Assembly: GCA_964343505.1 (NCBI GenBank) | Contig: CAYFJU010000001.1 | Location: 1-64,000 of the forward strand | DNA from: TCS55 sp964343505 | Lineage (GTDB): Bacteria; Fidelibacterota; Marinisomatia; Marinisomatales; TCS55 | Direction of reading: 5' to 3' | Length of the DNA stretch: 64,000 nucleotides | Shown: positions 8,362 through 17,182 of the stretch, one piece after another | How the letters are laid out: each line of letters opens with the position of its first letter | How positions within the stretch are numbered: the stretch's first letter is position 1 | The notes under the pieces: generated by a model | Databases searched by the model: none | Seen by the model: only the letters and a program-made list of their open reading frames with translations | Told to the model about the DNA's origin: nothing | Made by a program: the position numbers and the translations under genes

Positions 8362-9342
8362 ATGATGAAATTAAAAATATTGATCAGTTTTGTATTCACT
8401 TTTCAAATGCCTTTGGCAGGAGAAGTACTGCCGATTGAAATTCCCTTGAATGGAGAAGCGGCTGAGCGCAGCCTGGAAATGTCCGGCTTGGCATGGTACG
8501 GGGATTACCTCATCCTCATGCCCCAGTATGTTAATAAGGAAGCGCCGGGATTCTATGCCCTCCATAAATCCCAGATTAACGAGTGGCTGGATGGGGACAA
8601 AGCGAATGCTCTCACACCGGAAAAGATCAATTTGATCGTTCCTGATTATGCTGCTTCCATTGGAGGATACCAGGGATTTGAAGCGCTGTGTTTCAGCGGG
8701 AAGAAGGCTTACCTGGTGATGGAATCCAAGCATGATGGTGTTATGGACAGTTACCTCGTTACCGGGACGATGGATTTTAAAAACCGGAAACTGACCATAA
8801 ACGGGGACAAACTCGAAACGATTCCCTTGCCGGTGAATATTAAAAACATGGGTTTTGAAAGTATTCTTAAATATAAATACCGCTTAATGATTCTTTTCGA
8901 AGCTAACGGTATCAATGTCAACCCCAACGCCAATGCGGAATTTTACACCACCTCACTCAAGTATGAGGCATCGGTGAAATTTCCCAATATTGAATACCGC
9001 CTTACCGATGTAACGGAGGTGGATGGGCGGGGCAGATTCTGGGCTCTGAATTACTTTTGGCCCGGGGAGAAGAAGAGACTGAAGCCCGGTGAAGATCTCA
9101 TTTTAAAGGATGTTGAAGAAGGGGAAACCCATCAGCAATTTGACCATGTGGAGCGGCTGGTGGAATACAAGATTCGCTCCAATGAAATCAGTCGCACCGA
9201 TACACCGCCGATTCAATTGGTGATCAATGAAAAGTCCCGCAACTGGGAAGGGCTGGCGCGCCTGGATAAAAAAGGATTTTTAATGATCGTGGATGAACAC
9301 CCACGGACGATTTTGGCCTTTGTGCCCGCTCCAAAAAATTAG
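8362..9342 (+). CDS. Secreted beta-propeller protein, phytase-like esterase type (gene A)
   Basis: A 326-aa exported protein (signal peptide about 1-19) starting one base after the S9 gene stop. Conserved-looking blocks are SGLAWYGDYLILMPQ, GFEALCF, RLTDVTEVDGRGRFWALNY and RNWEGLARLDKKGFLMIVDE. They resemble the phytase-like/esterase-like propeller family (PF13449-type), where such Glu/Asp strands line the central pore. The assignment is by resemblance only. The C-terminal two thirds are duplicated as a frameshifted remnant at 10999-11564. Confidence 0.6.
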   Translation: MMKLKILISFVFTFQMPLAGEVLPIEIPLNGEAAERSLEMSGLAWYGDYLILMPQYVNKEAPGFYALHKSQINEWLDGDKANALTPEKINLIVPDYAASIGGYQGFEALCFSGKKAYLVMESKHDGVMDSYLVTGTMDFKNRKLTINGDKLETIPLPVNIKNMGFESILKYKYRLMILFEANGINVNPNANAEFYTTSLKYEASVKFPNIEYRLTDVTEVDGRGRFWALNYFWPGEKKRLKPGEDLILKDVEEGETHQQFDHVERLVEYKIRSNEISRTDTPPIQLVINEKSRNWEGLARLDKKGFLMIVDEHPRTILAFVPAPKN

Positions 9343-9359
9343 AAAACGAAATAATAAAA

Positions 9360-9378
9360 GTCCCCTCAAAGAGGGGAC
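9360..9378 (-). terminator. Intrinsic terminator of CsgG-like gene B
   Basis: Perfect 8-bp stem GTCCCCTC-AAA-GAGGGGAC between two convergent genes. On the minus strand it is followed by TTTTATTATTT, so it ends the 9392-10837 gene. On the plus strand no T-run follows. Confidence 0.8.
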
Positions 9379-9391
9379 TTCACATAGCAAT

Positions 9392-10837
9392 CTAAAAACT
9401 CAAAAACCGCACACCGACAGTAATATATAATCCAGACGGTCTAATCGTTGCAGAAGGGCCGAGTTTTTTGTCCCAGACGGCCGGTTTATTTTCAACATTA
9501 TTCCCATCTCCCTCCGTATAACCCCAACCGCCTGTTAAGGAAGTAAAGGCATATTCCGCCCCCAAAACCCAATCCTTGCGGGGGCCGGTCATGAAGGTTG
9601 TTTCTGCCCCAACTTTGGCCCCGCCAAAAAAGGCCGAAACTGAATTGCCACCATCATCCTGCCTGAAAACAGCGTTGGCATGAATATTAAAAGTGCCGCC
9701 TAAAGAAAATACAGGTGTATGGATCAAATTATAAGTCAGGCCGAACGGGACACCGAGGAAAAAATCGTAATTGTCACGGTTGTCCAGGGCAGATCCCAAG
9801 TGAAAACCCAGTTTAAAGTTGGTCCTATTGAAGGGGTTGAAATTGACGCCGCCGCCGAACCTGAAATCATTTTGATCGGTACCATAGGAGCCGGTTAAAT
9901 AAAAAGCCGGGATAAAATGTGTTTTTTCCGTCGCCTTATAGCCCTTTTTAATCTTGCCCCAGCGGCGGACGATCTGACTGCGATTGGCATCGCCGCTCAT
10001 TTCATGGACGCGCACTAAAGCGACTGATCTGCCCGGCACGGATATCTCCCGATCACCGAACATTTTGACCTCATCTAGAGAGGAGATTTCAAAAATGGTT
10101 CCTTTTTTGACGCCCATTTCGTTTCCCAGAATCAGCATTACTTCTTTAGAATCAACATCTAAAACCTGGCTGGTGAGTTTGTACATTTGACGCAGTTTGA
10201 GAGAAAGTTTACGGCGAGCATGCAAGAGGACCATTTTTAATGACCGTCCCCGTCCACCGCCAGTATGCTCCGCGCTGATATAATGGGAATCCAGTGTTTG
10301 GCCCGTTTCCACATCAATCGTTTTTACAGAAAATGATAATACAGTCTGGATATTATTGGCGTGAGGTTCTTCCTCCTTTTTATCGGAGGATGCTTCAACA
10401 ATGGCAACGACCACATCAAAAAAATTGGTTTCCTTTTTCTTTTCTTTTTTAAGTTGGGCCACGCCGCGCTGATCAAATTGAATCAGTTTAATCAGCATAG
10501 CTTCTTTGGCGCCGGCGATTTGCCCAAATTCTATAATGGACGAATCATCAATCACACCGGTCATGTAGAGCGCCTGTTCCTCAAAGATTTTCTTTAAATC
10601 CTGCCGGTTGAATACCTCATAACGTCCCAATTGAGAGGCCTCCGCAGATACAATTTCAACCAGTTGATATTGGATCGATGCTGCATCATTGCCTTTTTCA
10701 GAAGGCAGAATGATGAGTCGGTATTTCTGATCGGTAATTTCCGGCTGAATTTCCTGCCCCAGTCCGAAGCTCAATAAAAATAGCAGGATAGTTAATTGTG
10801 ATTTATGGATTTTTCGCCTCCTTTTTATAAAGTCCAT
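9392..10837 (-). CDS. CsgG-like protein with C-terminal outer-membrane barrel (gene B)
   Basis: A 481-aa exported protein. The N-terminal half matches the CsgG/TolB-like fold: YRLIILPSEKG, then RYEVFNRQDLKKIFEEQAL and FGQIAGAKEAMLIKLIQFD, followed by FSVKTIDVETGQTLDSHYIS. The C-terminal half (about 330-481) has alternating amphipathic strands and ends in GLYITVGVRFLSF, as expected of an outer-membrane barrel. The ATG used here lies in the remnant of the DUF481-like gene, with GGGG about eight bases before it. A strong AAGGAGG sits inside the ORF a few codons later without a standard start behind it, so the original start may have changed. It is a paralogue of 11561-13048. Confidence 0.75.
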   Translation of the reverse strand: MDFIKRRRKIHKSQLTILLFLLSFGLGQEIQPEITDQKYRLIILPSEKGNDAASIQYQLVEIVSAEASQLGRYEVFNRQDLKKIFEEQALYMTGVIDDSSIIEFGQIAGAKEAMLIKLIQFDQRGVAQLKKEKKKETNFFDVVVAIVEASSDKKEEEPHANNIQTVLSFSVKTIDVETGQTLDSHYISAEHTGGGRGRSLKMVLLHARRKLSLKLRQMYKLTSQVLDVDSKEVMLILGNEMGVKKGTIFEISSLDEVKMFGDREISVPGRSVALVRVHEMSGDANRSQIVRRWGKIKKGYKATEKTHFIPAFYLTGSYGTDQNDFRFGGGVNFNPFNRTNFKLGFHLGSALDNRDNYDFFLGVPFGLTYNLIHTPVFSLGGTFNIHANAVFRQDDGGNSVSAFFGGAKVGAETTFMTGPRKDWVLGAEYAFTSLTGGWGYTEGDGNNVENKPAVWDKKLGPSATIRPSGLYITVGVRFLSF

Positions 10838-10998
10838 TTATGATTCCCCTTCCACCCCAGGGCAAAAGTAATGGATGATGGATCGGTTTGACCTTAATCC
10901 AGGTAATCTTCCAATTCATAATTTAAATTAAATTAAAACCCCTTTTCAAAGGGGATAATTAATTCAAACAGATACTGATTTCGGGTAAGGTTACGTAC
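10825..10998 (-). pseudogene. Remnant of the DUF481-like gene C (3' end)
   Basis: Read on the minus strand this stretch encodes NQYLFELI and SSITFALGW almost exactly as in the C-terminus of the 13050-13754 protein. It carries two in-frame TAA codons (after the PFEKGF and EDYLD equivalents) and ends WTL-stop. It has no start and is cut at its 5' end by the duplication join at about 10998. It explains the apparent intergenic space upstream of gene B. Confidence 0.85.
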
Positions 10999-11564
10999 AT
11001 GGATTTCCGCAAAAAACGGCTTACCATAGACACTGACGATATGACCACCATCGTCCCTCAGGTGAATATCAAGAATATGGGGTACGAAAGTCTAATCACG
11101 GTAAAATACCAGCTTTTGGCCGTCTTTGAAGCCAATGGGGCCAACGTGAACCATGAGGCAAAAGCCCAATATTTTTCCACCGCTTTAAAATCCAAAGCAT
11201 CCGTAGCCTTCCCCAATATTGAATATCGCATTACGGATGCCACCGAAGTGGACAGTAAAGGACGCTTCTGGGCCTTAAACTATTTCTGGCCCGGGGAAAA
11301 AAGCGTCTGAATCCGGCAGAAAATCAGAATTTAAGCCCGGCTGGGGAGGGGAATACGCACCGTAAATTTGAGCATGTGGAACGGTTGGTAGAATTAAAAA
11401 TAAATGCCCATAAAATTAGCCGAACTAATACACCGCCGATTCAATTGGTGATCAATCAAAAATCCCGCAATTGGAAAGGGTTGACCCGCCTGGATGAGAA
11501 AGGGTTTCTGATGATTGTGGATGAACACCCTCGGACGATTCTGGCTTTTGTGCCAAACCCTTAA
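10999..11564 (+). pseudogene. Frameshifted remnant of the phytase-like gene A (3' part)
   Basis: The first reading frame (10999-11310) matches the 8362-9342 protein from MDFKNRKLTI on, through FPNIEYR and GRFWALNYFWPGEK. It then hits TGA at 11308. Homology resumes in another frame (about 11376-11564) with PPIQLVIN and GFLMIVDEHPRTILAFVP. The break is at an A6 run (11297-11302); adding one A restores a frame reading RLNPAENQN into the downstream part. The copy has no signal peptide or 5' half. Confidence 0.88.
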
Positions 11565-13048
11565 AAATCCAAAAAGCGGACACCGACTGTAATATATAAT
11601 CCGGATGGTTTAATGGTTGGAGAAGGACCGAATTTTTTATCCCAGACCGCCGGCTTACTTACCGAATTATCTCCATCGCCTTCGGAATAGCCCCAACCGC
11701 CAGTATGGGAGGCAAAAGCATATTCCAAGCCAAACACCCAGTCCCAGCGGGAGGTATTCATGATAACCGTCTCAAGCCCAATTTTGGAAACACTGTAAAA
11801 AGCAGCCACGGTGTTCCCCGCATCATCCTTCCGGAACACCAAATTAGCCTGGGTATTCACGCTTCCATCCAGGGAAAAATAGGGCGAATGGATCAGATTA
11901 TAGGTGAGGCCAAAGGGCCCCCCAATGTAAAAATCGTAATGATTGCGGCTATCCAGGGCAGACCCCAAGTGAAAGCCTACTTTTAAATTTAGTTTATTAA
12001 AGAGGTCGGGACCACCACTAGTCCCAACATAGAAATCACTTTGGGCCGATCCGTATGAGGTCATAAAATAAGAAACGGGGATAGAATGCTGTTTTTCTGT
12101 GGCCTTGTACCCTTTTTTAATTTTACCCCAGCGACGGACAATTTGGCTGCGATTGGCGTCACTGCTCATGTCTTCAACACGGACAAGGGCCACCGATTTA
12201 CCCGGGACGGCAACCTCCCGGTCACCGAAATTTTTCATTTCATCCAGAGAGGATATCTCAAAAATGGTACCTTTTTTGACCCCCATTTCTTCACCCAGAA
12301 TTAATATCACTTCTTTCCGATCAACTTCTAATACCTGGTTTGTCAGTTTATACATTTGCCGCAATTTAAGCGATAATTTACTCCGTGCCTGAAGCAGGGT
12401 CGTCCGCAATGATTTCCCTCGCCATCCGCCGGTGTGCACTGCACGGATATAATGGGAATCCAGTGCTTGACCTGTTTCTACGTCGATTGTTTTAACTGAA
12501 AAAGATAAAGCAGTTTGAATATTATTGGCGTAAGGTTCTTTCTTCTTTTTGTCGTATGATGTTTTGATTTTGTCGTATGATGCTTTGATTATGTCCACAA
12601 TAGCGTCAGAAAAAATCTCCAACATAATGCCATAAAAGTTGGTTTCCTTATAATCATTATCATAATCATCATCCTTGGCAGGGGGAATACCGCGCTGGTC
12701 GAATTGAATCAACTTAATGAGCATGGCCTCTTTGGCACCGGCGATTTGCCCGAATTCGATGACGGATGAATCATTGATAACCCCGGCCAGGTATAAGGCT
12801 TGTTCTGCAAATATTTTCTTTAAATCCTGCCGGTTGAAAACCTCATATCGTTCCAATTGAGACGCCGCATCGGCGACAATTTCAACCAGTTTATATTGGA
12901 TTGAAGATTCATCATCACCTTTTTCAGAAGGCAGAATGATGAGTCGGTATTTCTGATCAGTAATTTCCGGTTGGATTTCCTGGCCCAGGCCTAAGCTGAA
13001 TAATAAGCCAATAATGATTGGACAGAAAAATGGGTTTATTCTCATCAT
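11561..13048 (-). CDS. CsgG-like protein with C-terminal outer-membrane barrel (gene B', paralogue)
   Basis: A paralogue of the 9392-10837 gene from the tandem duplication. I take ATG 13048 (MMRINPFFCPIIIGLLFSLG, a signal peptide), one base after the stop of the 13050-13754 gene. The longer frame to 13108 would overlap that gene by about 60 bases. The N-terminal CsgG-like half (YRLIILPSEKG, RYEVFNRQDLKKIF, GAKEAMLIKLIQFD) is conserved. A low-complexity Asp/Lys insert of about 30 residues (around KDDDYDNDYKE and KIKTSYDKKKKE) is longer than in copy B. The C-terminus ends GLYITVGVRFLDF. Both copies are intact, which suggests both are used. Confidence 0.75.
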   Translation of the reverse strand: MMRINPFFCPIIIGLLFSLGLGQEIQPEITDQKYRLIILPSEKGDDESSIQYKLVEIVADAASQLERYEVFNRQDLKKIFAEQALYLAGVINDSSVIEFGQIAGAKEAMLIKLIQFDQRGIPPAKDDDYDNDYKETNFYGIMLEIFSDAIVDIIKASYDKIKTSYDKKKKEPYANNIQTALSFSVKTIDVETGQALDSHYIRAVHTGGWRGKSLRTTLLQARSKLSLKLRQMYKLTNQVLEVDRKEVILILGEEMGVKKGTIFEISSLDEMKNFGDREVAVPGKSVALVRVEDMSSDANRSQIVRRWGKIKKGYKATEKQHSIPVSYFMTSYGSAQSDFYVGTSGGPDLFNKLNLKVGFHLGSALDSRNHYDFYIGGPFGLTYNLIHSPYFSLDGSVNTQANLVFRKDDAGNTVAAFYSVSKIGLETVIMNTSRWDWVFGLEYAFASHTGGWGYSEGDGDNSVSKPAVWDKKFGPSPTIKPSGLYITVGVRFLDF

Positions 13049-13049
13049 C

Positions 13050-13754
13050 CTAAAAAGTCCATTTAAGATTCCCCTGCCAGCCCAGGGCAAAAGTAATGGA
13101 TGATGCATCGGTTTGGCCTTGGCCTAAGTAATCTTCCACTTCATAATTTAAATTAAATGAAAACCCCTTATTAAAGGGGAAAATTAATTCAAACAGATAC
13201 TGATTGCGTGTGAGGTTACTCACATGGGTTTCACTAATTTGTTGAAAATGTTCGATCTCTAATTTGGTTGAAAGCCGGGGAGCATCATGGTCCCAGAAAA
13301 ACCCGCCTTTGGCATAAGATGTTTTTCGTTCTTCATTGAGATAATCAGACATATCAAAGGCGTGACCGATTTCTAGATTCATTAATCCGTTTGAATATTC
13401 TTTTAAAAAAAGACCAAAGCCCTGGTTAAAGTGATATTGAACTTGGATACCGGCCCGGGTATTCTTTCTAAATGATGTAGTTGTATACCGATAAAACTGC
13501 GGGCGAGCCGCATATTTATCGCTGGATTTATAACGGATATAAACAAATGATTCTTTTTGCAGACCGTAGGTAAATAATCTTAGATCCCGAAAAGTAATCG
13601 GTGTACGGCGGTTTAAACGGTAATACCCAAAACCACCGTTAATTTTTTCCGATTGTGCGAGACCGCCCCTGGCATACTGCTTCCATTTTAGAGAATCGGA
13701 TTGGCACGGTACCACGGCAATGCCGGCAAACACCAGGACGAGAAGGTGTTTCAT
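13050..13754 (-). CDS. Outer-membrane beta-barrel protein, DUF481-like (gene C)
   Basis: A 234-aa exported protein with signal peptide MKHLLVLVFAGIAVVPCQS. The mature part is built of short amphipathic strands with aromatic belts (FRDLRLFTYGLQKESFVYIR, LNLEIGHAFDMSDYLNEER-type segments) and ends LKWTF, a typical barrel C-terminus. It resembles the DUF481 family of small outer-membrane barrels. Its start overlaps the ABC permease stop by 4 bases, and gene B' starts one base after its stop. A decayed copy of its 3' end lies at 10825-10998. Confidence 0.6.
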   Translation of the reverse strand: MKHLLVLVFAGIAVVPCQSDSLKWKQYARGGLAQSEKINGGFGYYRLNRRTPITFRDLRLFTYGLQKESFVYIRYKSSDKYAARPQFYRYTTTSFRKNTRAGIQVQYHFNQGFGLFLKEYSNGLMNLEIGHAFDMSDYLNEERKTSYAKGGFFWDHDAPRLSTKLEIEHFQQISETHVSNLTRNQYLFELIFPFNKGFSFNLNYEVEDYLGQGQTDASSITFALGWQGNLKWTF

Positions 13755-14512
13755 TGCTTGATCTTTTTACCATTTTTCATAAGCATGGTTGCTGCTAAAG
13801 AAAAACCAATCGTCATAAAAATAGCCACAATGAAACTGGTTATGGGCGGTGAGTCCGATACGCCGAGAATGGTGTATCGAAGTCCATTGATCATATAATA
13901 AATAGGATTATAAAAACTGGCCTCCTGGGCCCAATCAGGAAGCATTTTGATTGAATAGAAAATGCCGCCGAGAAAGCTAAGGGGCGTCAGGAAAAAGTTT
14001 TGCATTGTGGCTAACTGGTCCCAAGTTTCAGCCATTTGCCCCAGTAATAATCCGATACTGGAAAAGGCCCAGGAAACCAGCACGATAAATCCAATCGTTG
14101 CGAGGGGTTGGCTCACGGGCATATCTCCAAGGGTTATACCGACTACTAAAATCAGCAGGCCGTTCACCGTACCCCGGACCGTGCCGCCGATGATATAGGC
14201 CAGGGAAATTTCAAAACTGGATAGGGGCGCCTGTAGCAGATCCGGCAATTGGCCCAAAAGTTTCATCTGCAGCATGGAAGAGGATGAATTGGAAGATGCA
14301 TTGGTCAGTGTATTCATCATAATCAGCCCCGGGATGATGAACAGGGTGTAGGGAATGCCGTCGATCGTTGAAATGCGCCGTTCCAACGTAAATCCAAAGA
14401 TGAGGATATACAGGACGGAAGAGGTCAGGCCCGGGATGACTGTCTGACGGTAAACAGCAAAAAAGCGGCCCACTTCCCGCGCCGTGAGGGTCCATAGTCC
14501 GACCCAGTTCAT
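13751..14512 (-). CDS. ABC-2 type transporter permease
   Basis: A 253-aa inner-membrane protein with about six hydrophobic helices and the ABC-2 signature near the C-terminus (NFFLTPLSFLGGIFYSIKML, then NPIYYMINGLRYTILG), as in the YadH/NodJ/DrrB group. It pairs with the ATPase at 14706-15629. The two are separated by a 175-bp repeat element (14526-14700) instead of the usual overlap. The substrate is unknown; its position next to outer-membrane protein genes hints at envelope export. Confidence 0.88.
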   Translation of the reverse strand: MNWVGLWTLTAREVGRFFAVYRQTVIPGLTSSVLYILIFGFTLERRISTIDGIPYTLFIIPGLIMMNTLTNASSNSSSSMLQMKLLGQLPDLLQAPLSSFEISLAYIIGGTVRGTVNGLLILVVGITLGDMPVSQPLATIGFIVLVSWAFSSIGLLLGQMAETWDQLATMQNFFLTPLSFLGGIFYSIKMLPDWAQEASFYNPIYYMINGLRYTILGVSDSPPITSFIVAIFMTIGFSLAATMLMKNGKKIKQ

Positions 14513-14525
14513 AACAATCCCTTAC

Positions 14526-14700
14526 TTGTCATTACGAGAAGCGAAGCGCCGAAGTAATCCCAATTACAAAAGGTGAATGCCCTCTGTTTCAGGTTCGCCT
14601 GATGAGTAAATATCCATGGTTTATGAGATTGTTTCATCATTCCGCTTTGAGCGGAATTCCTCGCCAGCCTGCTCCCATAGGGCTGGCGGGCAATGACTAT
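14526..14700. repeat. TGTCATT...AATGAC palindromic element inside an ABC operon
   Basis: The element has inverted ends GTCATT (14528-14533) and AATGAC (14692-14697), an AAGCGAAGCG block, a 7-bp hairpin TTCCGCT-TTG-AGCGGAA (14640-14656), and CGCCAGCC...GGCTGGCG (14662-14688). Sequences starting TGTCATTxCGAG with GAAGCGAAGC occur as dispersed repeats in many bacteria. It fills the gap between the ATPase and permease genes and contains no open frame of its own. Confidence 0.65.
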
Positions 14701-14705
14701 AAATT

Positions 14706-15629
14706 TCATTCGTTAATCCCCTTACCTGTCAGGCTGAGAAAAACATCTTCCAGGGAGGATTTGGTCGTTTCCACCCGCTGGATATGGCATCCTTGCCGGC
14801 TCAGTGCATTAATAATTTCAGGCAAAGCTTCCTCTGGATCCCGGGTGGTAAAATGGATCCGGCCGTCCTCCCGTGTATAAGTGAAATCCTTCAGGCAGGA
14901 TTCAAGTTCGGCATCGGTGTCCGTGACATTGATTGTAATCCCGGCCGTGCCAAGCTGACTGGTAAGTTCTTTCGGTGAGCCTTCGGTAATGACGCGACCT
15001 TTGTCGATGATGGCCACTTTGTCGCAGAGCATTTCAGCTTCTTCGATATAGTGGGTTGTGAGTAGGATGGTTTTGCCTGCTTCATGAAGTTCACGAAAAT
15101 ACTGCCACAGTTCATGGCGCAGTTCCACATCCACACCGGCGGTGGGTTCATCAAGAATAATAATTTTTGGATCATGGACTAATGCTTTCGCAATTTGAAA
15201 TCGCCGTTTCATTCCACCTGAAAGTTGTCTTAAGCGCGATTCTCGTTTTTCTTCCAGACCGAGTCGGAGAAGGAGTTCATCTACCCGATCTTTCGCTTTT
15301 GCTTTGGGAATACCATAATACCCCGCTTGGAAATAAAGTAGTTTATCCAAAGGGAAAAACCAATCTTGGGTAAACTCCTGGGCGGAAATGCCCACTTGGG
15401 AGCGGGTGAAACGATAATCCGAGACCGTATCTTTACCAAAAATTTCTGTATCACCCTCATTTTTCCGTACGAGGCCGGTGAGGATACTGATGGTGGTAGT
15501 TTTCCCAGCGCCGTTGGGCCCGAGCAGTCCGAAAAACTCCCCGTCGCCGATAGTGATATCAATCCCTTTTAGGGCGACCGTATCCTCGTAACTTTTTTTA
15601 AGATTCCGTATGGATATAGCAGGGGTCAT
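14706..15629 (-). CDS. ABC transporter ATP-binding protein
   Basis: A 307-aa ATPase with Walker A GPNGAGKT (37-44), Q-loop region, signature LSGGMKRR (about 140), Walker B IIILDEP and the H-loop TTHYIEEAE. The C-terminal 90 residues carry a DrrA/YadG-type extension. Together with the 13751-14512 permease it forms an ABC-2 exporter. The start overlaps the stop of the 111-aa gene upstream by 4 bases. Confidence 0.93.
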   Translation of the reverse strand: MTPAISIRNLKKSYEDTVALKGIDITIGDGEFFGLLGPNGAGKTTTISILTGLVRKNEGDTEIFGKDTVSDYRFTRSQVGISAQEFTQDWFFPLDKLLYFQAGYYGIPKAKAKDRVDELLLRLGLEEKRESRLRQLSGGMKRRFQIAKALVHDPKIIILDEPTAGVDVELRHELWQYFRELHEAGKTILLTTHYIEEAEMLCDKVAIIDKGRVITEGSPKELTSQLGTAGITINVTDTDAELESCLKDFTYTREDGRIHFTTRDPEEALPEIINALSRQGCHIQRVETTKSSLEDVFLSLTGKGINE

Positions 15630-15961
15630 TTATCTTCAATATCGAAACCGATTTGGGCGTCAAATGGATTGGGGAAATCAAATCCTTCTACACCGGGAAA
15701 ATGAACAACAGAAGCGATAAATCCCCAGGGAATCAGCATAGAAGCGGCAACTTCTTTCTCGCCTGTTGGCTCACCATCTTTAAAGGTCGGCACTTGGAAT
15801 GAGGGATGTTCCACCCACATGCCGTATTCATCATAACCGACAACCTTGACATATATTTTATTTTTCTCGATGCCCAATTCCTTGAGTGGTTCGTGGCCGT
15901 CCAAAACGAGCAAAACCACATCTTCAATGATTTCATCAATTTTCATGGGACCGTTATCCAT
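15626..15961 (-). CDS. Conserved-looking small cytoplasmic protein, unknown function
   Basis: A 111-aa acidic protein without a signal peptide (start ATG 15961, alternative ATG 15946). It contains VVLLVLDGHEPLKELGI, VKVVGYDEYGMWVEHPSF and LIPWGFIASVVHFPG. I recognise no family. It lies between a GSDH-family gene (11-base gap) and the ABC ATPase (4-base overlap), so it is part of that operon and may assist the transporter. Confidence 0.6.
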   Translation of the reverse strand: MDNGPMKIDEIIEDVVLLVLDGHEPLKELGIEKNKIYVKVVGYDEYGMWVEHPSFQVPTFKDGEPTGEKEVAASMLIPWGFIASVVHFPGVEGFDFPNPFDAQIGFDIEDK

Positions 15962-15972
15962 ACCTGCGTCCT

Positions 15973-17160
15973 TTAATTTTCTTGGATGAGTTTATAAATA
16001 CCACCGTTATAATCAACGATATATAGTTCCCCATCCGCATCTTCACCAAAGGATGAAATATAGTTGGTGAATTCACCCTCAGCGATATTGATTTCTTCAG
16101 TGCGATTTTGGAATTCTACCGCTTTTCCATTTTCAACTTTGAATGACCAAATGTTGCCGGAACAGTAATCCCCAAAAAGGTAAGTCCCTTGCAATCCGTC
16201 AATTTGTTTGCCGCGGTATACATACCCGCCCGTCACGGAACAGCCGTCCACATCGGGTTGATCCATCCCCGTTAAAGTGCGCATATAATTGGCATCATTG
16301 GGATATTCCAGGATCGGCGGGGTCAGTCCGGATTGCCGGCAATTCTCTTCAGGATCATAGCAATGATTGGCTTCCATGATGCGCCAGCCGTAATTAACAC
16401 CGCCCTTGCTGGTGCCCGGTTCATAATTGATTTCTTCCCATTTATTCTGACCCACATCCCCGTAGTATATGTCGCCATTTTTTCGATCGAAAGAAAACCG
16501 CCATGGATTGCGCATTCCCCAGGCCCAGATTTCTCCCCGTTTATTTTTCTGTCCGTAAAAGGGGTTGGATTTGGGAATGCCGTAGGGAATTTGATTTACA
16601 TCTATGCGCAGAATTTTACCAAAGACTGTATTGAGATCCTGCCCCGCATTCAAGGGGTCCCCGGCCTTCCCGCCGTCTCCCACGGAAATGTAAAGGTATC
16701 CATGGGGACCAAATTCCAAGTGACCGCCGTTATGATTGCTGTAAGGCTGTTTCAGATCAAACAGAATACGTTCTGATGAATGATCAGCTCTTAGGGGAGA
16801 TTCCACCTTGAATTCGGAAACAACAGTAAAATCATCATTATTCATGTAATTGATATAGAATTTTCCATTCTTTTCATGATCGGGATGAAAGGCGAAGCCC
16901 AAAAGGCCCCGTTCATCCCCGGGGCGGCTTGGGTTCACCACACGCGCGTCAATATCTAGGAATGGACGCTTTAGTCTTTTGCCATTCTGGATGAGCATGA
17001 TCTTTCCTAACTGTTCCACCACGTAGAGCAATTTGGCATCGGATGGATGGGAGGTTACAAAAAGGGGTTTTTTGAATCCGTCTGCAATTTGGACCGATGA
17101 AAGTGACGGAATTTGGCCAAATAATAGAATAGGAAAAATGAATAGGATTTGTTTTAACAT
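15973..17160 (-). CDS. GSDH-family (PQQ sugar dehydrogenase-like) secreted beta-propeller
   Basis: A secreted protein of the glucose/sorbosone dehydrogenase family (Hhip/YliI-like six-bladed propeller). I place the start at ATG 17160, giving signal peptide MLKQILFIFPILLFGQ; an upstream extension to 17277 would add 39 residues unlike the family. Core motifs are GLLGFAFHPDHEKNGKFYIN, HNGGHLEFGPHGYLYISVGD, then WGMRNPWRFSFDR and YGWRIMEANHCY. Members oxidise aldoses with PQQ, though many distant ones have no proven substrate. Two perfect hairpins lie in its upstream region (17183-17247). Confidence 0.88.
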   Translation of the reverse strand: MLKQILFIFPILLFGQIPSLSSVQIADGFKKPLFVTSHPSDAKLLYVVEQLGKIMLIQNGKRLKRPFLDIDARVVNPSRPGDERGLLGFAFHPDHEKNGKFYINYMNNDDFTVVSEFKVESPLRADHSSERILFDLKQPYSNHNGGHLEFGPHGYLYISVGDGGKAGDPLNAGQDLNTVFGKILRIDVNQIPYGIPKSNPFYGQKNKRGEIWAWGMRNPWRFSFDRKNGDIYYGDVGQNKWEEINYEPGTSKGGVNYGWRIMEANHCYDPEENCRQSGLTPPILEYPNDANYMRTLTGMDQPDVDGCSVTGGYVYRGKQIDGLQGTYLFGDYCSGNIWSFKVENGKAVEFQNRTEEINIAEGEFTNYISSFGEDADGELYIVDYNGGIYKLIQEN

Positions 17161-17182
17161 AGGGGAAATTAACAAAAGATTT

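Larger units (their letters stand above)
8770..13226. repeat. Diverged tandem duplication, two units of about 2.23 kb
   Basis: Unit 1 (8770 to about 10998) and unit 2 (10999 to about 13226) hold the same gene parts in the same order: the 3' part of the propeller gene (+), the CsgG-like/barrel gene (-) and the 3' part of the DUF481-like gene (-). The motif ATGG after GTTAC occurs at about 8760-8773, 10990-11002 and 13214-13227, giving offsets of about 2229 and 2225 bases. The shared GTTAC...ATGG looks like the recombination microhomology. The copies have diverged well below identity, so the event is old. Confidence 0.85.

Noticed and set aside
13049..13108. Longer N-terminus for CsgG-like gene B'
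   Set aside because: It overlaps gene C by about 60 bases and would place 20 residues before the signal peptide.
9392..13108. Assembly artefact as cause of the duplicated genes
   Set aside because: The two units differ throughout at the nucleotide and protein level and carry different lesions, so they are not the same sequence assembled twice.
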